NCBI RefSeq assembly: GCF_963674635.1
Contig: NZ_OY771475.1
Coordinates: 1,116,001-1,180,000 of the forward strand
Direction of reading: 5' to 3'
DNA from: Breoghania sp.
GTDB lineage: Bacteria; Pseudomonadota; Alphaproteobacteria; Rhizobiales; Stappiaceae
DNA: 64,000 bases
Shown here piece after piece: positions 62,217 to 64,000 of this stretch (the stretch's first letter is position 1; every line of letters starts with the position of its first letter). A program made the position numbers and the translations under genes. The notes under the pieces were generated by a model. It searched no databases, had not been told where the DNA came from, and saw only the letters and a program-made list of their open reading frames with translations.

Positions 62217-63549
62217 AATAGCCATCCTCGCTAAGAGCCCCGGCCGCATCGCCCGGCAGATGCGTTGCGCCCGCACCGTTGACAAAGATCGTGGCGCGTA
62301 CGCGCGCAAAATACCTCTGCCCGGTAGCAAGACCGCTCCACGTGTTGTTTGGCAAGTAGACACAGCCCAACGTGCTCGCCACCGCGAACCGGGCCGTAAA
62401 ATTCGGGCTGCCAACGAGTGAAACCGTCCGGTTTGCAACCGAGATCATCGCGTAGCCGTCTGCGTAGTAGTGGCAACCACCGCCTCCGATGATCGCATAG
62501 TCCCCCATTGCGTTGATCTCAGCTGAGCCGAGCGCATAGATATGCACCTGGTTGAAGACGGTGCCGACCGTATCGAAGTTGATATTGCGAAAGTCGAGAC
62601 GCCCACTGTCCATGTGGATACAGCGGGAGATGCTGCCAGAACCGCCGATCTGCATGTTCCGCAGATCCCACGTTCCCAGAATGCCGAGCCCCATAAACGC
62701 GGACCCGCCGGAAGGCCTGACAATCACGTCAGAGGCGACACCGCTCGCCCCCTGAATGATGCACTTGCCGCCAACCAGGTCCTTTAGCGTTACATTTTCC
62801 GCATAGGTTCCCGGCGCCACCGAAATCGTGGCGGAGTGCCCGGCCATATCGATCGCCGCCACTGCGTCGACACCACGCTGGATCGTGGCGAATGCCGTGC
62901 CTGCGGTCATCCCGTCGTTGGCATCGTCGCCGCCGGTTTCGCTCACAAAATAGGTGCGAGGCCCATTCAGGGCCTCGCGCACCGGCCCCGTGATCGTGCC
63001 CGTAACTGTCAGGTCCACAACCTCAACCGAGGCCCCGAGATCAACCGCGCCCGTTGCACGGCCGATCCCGATCACATCCACCCATGCCACGCCGTCGGCG
63101 GAGCGCTGTAACCGGAAGTCGTCATCGCCAAACGCCCCCCAGCGCCAGCGATAATCACCACCCGTCGTCAGCACCGTGCCGGCACTGTCGCCCGCCAGCA
63201 CCTTGGCGAGCGTCAGCAACCCGTTTGAGCCCTCCACATCGAGCGTCGATGACAGGCTGTCGATCAGCGCCTGCACGGCACTCAGCAGCGACGGCACCAT
63301 GAGGTGCGTCTGCAATGCCATGTAGGAGAGCCCGGAAGCAGACGCCCCCGCATAGGCCGGATCGATGGTCGCCGCCCCGTCGCCGCCCACCGCAGCGATG
63401 CGATGCACAGCGACCGTCCCGTCCGCCGCCACGATCAGAACCAGATTGTCGGCCCTGAGATTGGCGAGCCAGCCTGTGCCCGTGCCGGAGAGCACGGCAG
63501 AGCCTGCGGTCACCGCGACGGTGCCCGTTTGATAGAGTGCCGATGTCAT
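62209..63549 (-). CDS. Phage tail/tail-fibre protein with beta-helix region
   Basis: 446 residues from ATG at 63549 (MTSALYQTGTVAVTAGSAVL) with AGGAG upstream. The N-terminal segment with GTGTGWLANLRADNLVLIVA resembles rhizobial phage tail proteins. From about residue 210 a parallel beta-helix pattern appears (IDMAGHSATISVAPGTYAEN, VTLKDLVGGKCIIQGASGVA), the pectin lyase-like fold of receptor-binding or depolymerase tail spikes. Catalytic residues cannot be assigned. Confidence 0.8.
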   Translation of the reverse strand: MTSALYQTGTVAVTAGSAVLSGTGTGWLANLRADNLVLIVAADGTVAVHRIAAVGGDGAATIDPAYAGASASGLSYMALQTHLMVPSLLSAVQALIDSLSSTLDVEGSNGLLTLAKVLAGDSAGTVLTTGGDYRWRWGAFGDDDFRLQRSADGVAWVDVIGIGRATGAVDLGASVEVVDLTVTGTITGPVREALNGPRTYFVSETGGDDANDGMTAGTAFATIQRGVDAVAAIDMAGHSATISVAPGTYAENVTLKDLVGGKCIIQGASGVASDVIVRPSGGSAFMGLGILGTWDLRNMQIGGSGSISRCIHMDSGRLDFRNINFDTVGTVFNQVHIYALGSAEINAMGDYAIIGGGGCHYYADGYAMISVANRTVSLVGSPNFTARFAVASTLGCVYLPNNTWSGLATGQRYFARVRATIFVNGAGATHLPGDAAGALSEDGYYV

Positions 63550-63574
63550 GATTTCTCCTGCGCGCACGACCGCG

Positions 63575-64000
63575 CTAGTTGTATTTCCCAACCCACACGA
63601 TGTATTTGACGGTTACGCTAGAAAGAGAGATCGCGTTACCGACAAGATAGGCTTGGGTGCGCAAGATAACGTTTCCGCCAGTTATGATCAGTTGCAGAAA
63701 CCGATGCGCGTTGCCTCCCCAGGCACGATCTATATACAGCGTGTCCGTGATCTGCGCCATGTCCAGCGGATCGGTGTAGTAAGAGCTGATTTTCAGAAAA
63801 CCGAGTTTGAAATCAGAGTCCAGCGGGCACGTGCCTAGCTGCCTGTCTACAACCGATCTCGAATTCTCAGTCATGTTCAAAAGGGACGGAAAGCTTACTG
63901 TACCCTGGTAGACATTTGAGATGTAGAGCGACTGTTCCTCTGTATCAAAAATCCGCGCTCCGTCCGGACCGTGGATTTTTATGCCGTCGGTCGCATTGGC
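63575..64000 (-). CDS. Phage protein, C-terminal part
   Basis: The minus-strand frame is open to the right edge; about 141 residues are visible and end VTVKYIVWVGKYN. The first visible part reads ANATDGIKIHGPDGARIFDT. It probably is the end of a larger phage structural protein; an internal TTG at 63880 is not its real start. 25 bp before the tail-fibre gene. Confidence 0.65.
   Translation of the reverse strand, partial: ANATDGIKIHGPDGARIFDTEEQSLYISNVYQGTVSFPSLLNMTENSRSVVDRQLGTCPLDSDFKLGFLKISSYYTDPLDMAQITDTLYIDRAWGGNAHRFLQLIITGGNVILRTQAYLVGNAISLSSVTVKYIVWVGKYN

Noticed and set aside
59766..64000. Gene transfer agent cluster
   Set aside because: The holin type is also found in gene transfer agents, but an endolysin of the muramidase kind and tail-fibre genes in this order fit a prophage better; no GTA core genes are in the window.

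Overview
The window looks like a chromosome segment of an alphaproteobacterium of the order Hyphomicrobiales (Rhizobiales). The signs are a flagellar cluster in the rhizobial order that includes motE, a CDP-alcohol phosphatidylcholine synthase, homospermidine synthase beside an ornithine decarboxylase, and a PuuD-type membrane urate oxidase. The genus cannot be fixed from the sequence; a marine or soil relative of Stappiaceae or Rhizobiaceae is a guess. No complete RNA gene, CRISPR array or insertion sequence was seen.

Layout. (1) 1-8304, minus strand: flagellar genes flgB-flgC-fliE-flgG-flgA-flgI-motE-flgH-fliL-fliP, then flagellin and the start of fliF, which runs off the left edge. (2) 8534-11969: homospermidine synthase, a GNAT acetyltransferase and ornithine decarboxylase, together giving ornithine to putrescine to homospermidine, with a structured leader upstream of the decarboxylase. 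(3) 13146-30349: about 17 kb, all on the minus strand, for purine salvage and breakdown: LysR regulator, uraH, xdhA, xdhB, xdhC, a BMP-type ABC importer, an NCS2 permease, puuD, a uraD-allC fusion and an M20 hydrolase. It covers xanthine to allantoate and beyond except for allantoinase, which is not in the window. (4) 30441-52485: mixed core genes: quinone oxidoreductase, phosphatidylcholine synthase, UbiH-like hydroxylase, thioesterase, enoyl-CoA hydratase, O-acetylhomoserine sulfhydrylase with a hairpin leader, globin-coupled chemoreceptor, heme A synthase, AEC transporter, lipid A-type acyltransferase, CoA-ester lyase, HspQ, a four-gene envelope glycosylation operon (GT39, PAP2, GT2, LAB_N), a phosphodiesterase, a DUF2336 protein and an EEP nuclease/phosphatase.

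(5) From about 52700 to the right edge the content changes to accessory DNA. It begins with the 5' half of a tRNA-Pro(TGG) gene that has lost its 3' half. Next is a quorum-sensing locus (73-aa small protein, luxR, luxI, 88-aa small protein) in which the palindrome CGTCATATATGACG lies ahead of the luxR operon and a near copy lies ahead of luxI. A small lipoprotein follows, then a stretch of imperfect 45-47 bp repeats, then a 962-aa Ski2-like helicase fused to a C-terminal PD-(D/E)XK nuclease-like domain. Last comes the lysis and tail end of a prophage on the minus strand, which continues past 64000.

The best candidates for something undescribed are the helicase-nuclease single-gene system beside a prophage and quorum-sensing genes, the small proteins flanking luxR-luxI, the leader hairpin of the sulfhydrylase gene, and the unusual acidic N-terminal extension on the GT39 transferase.
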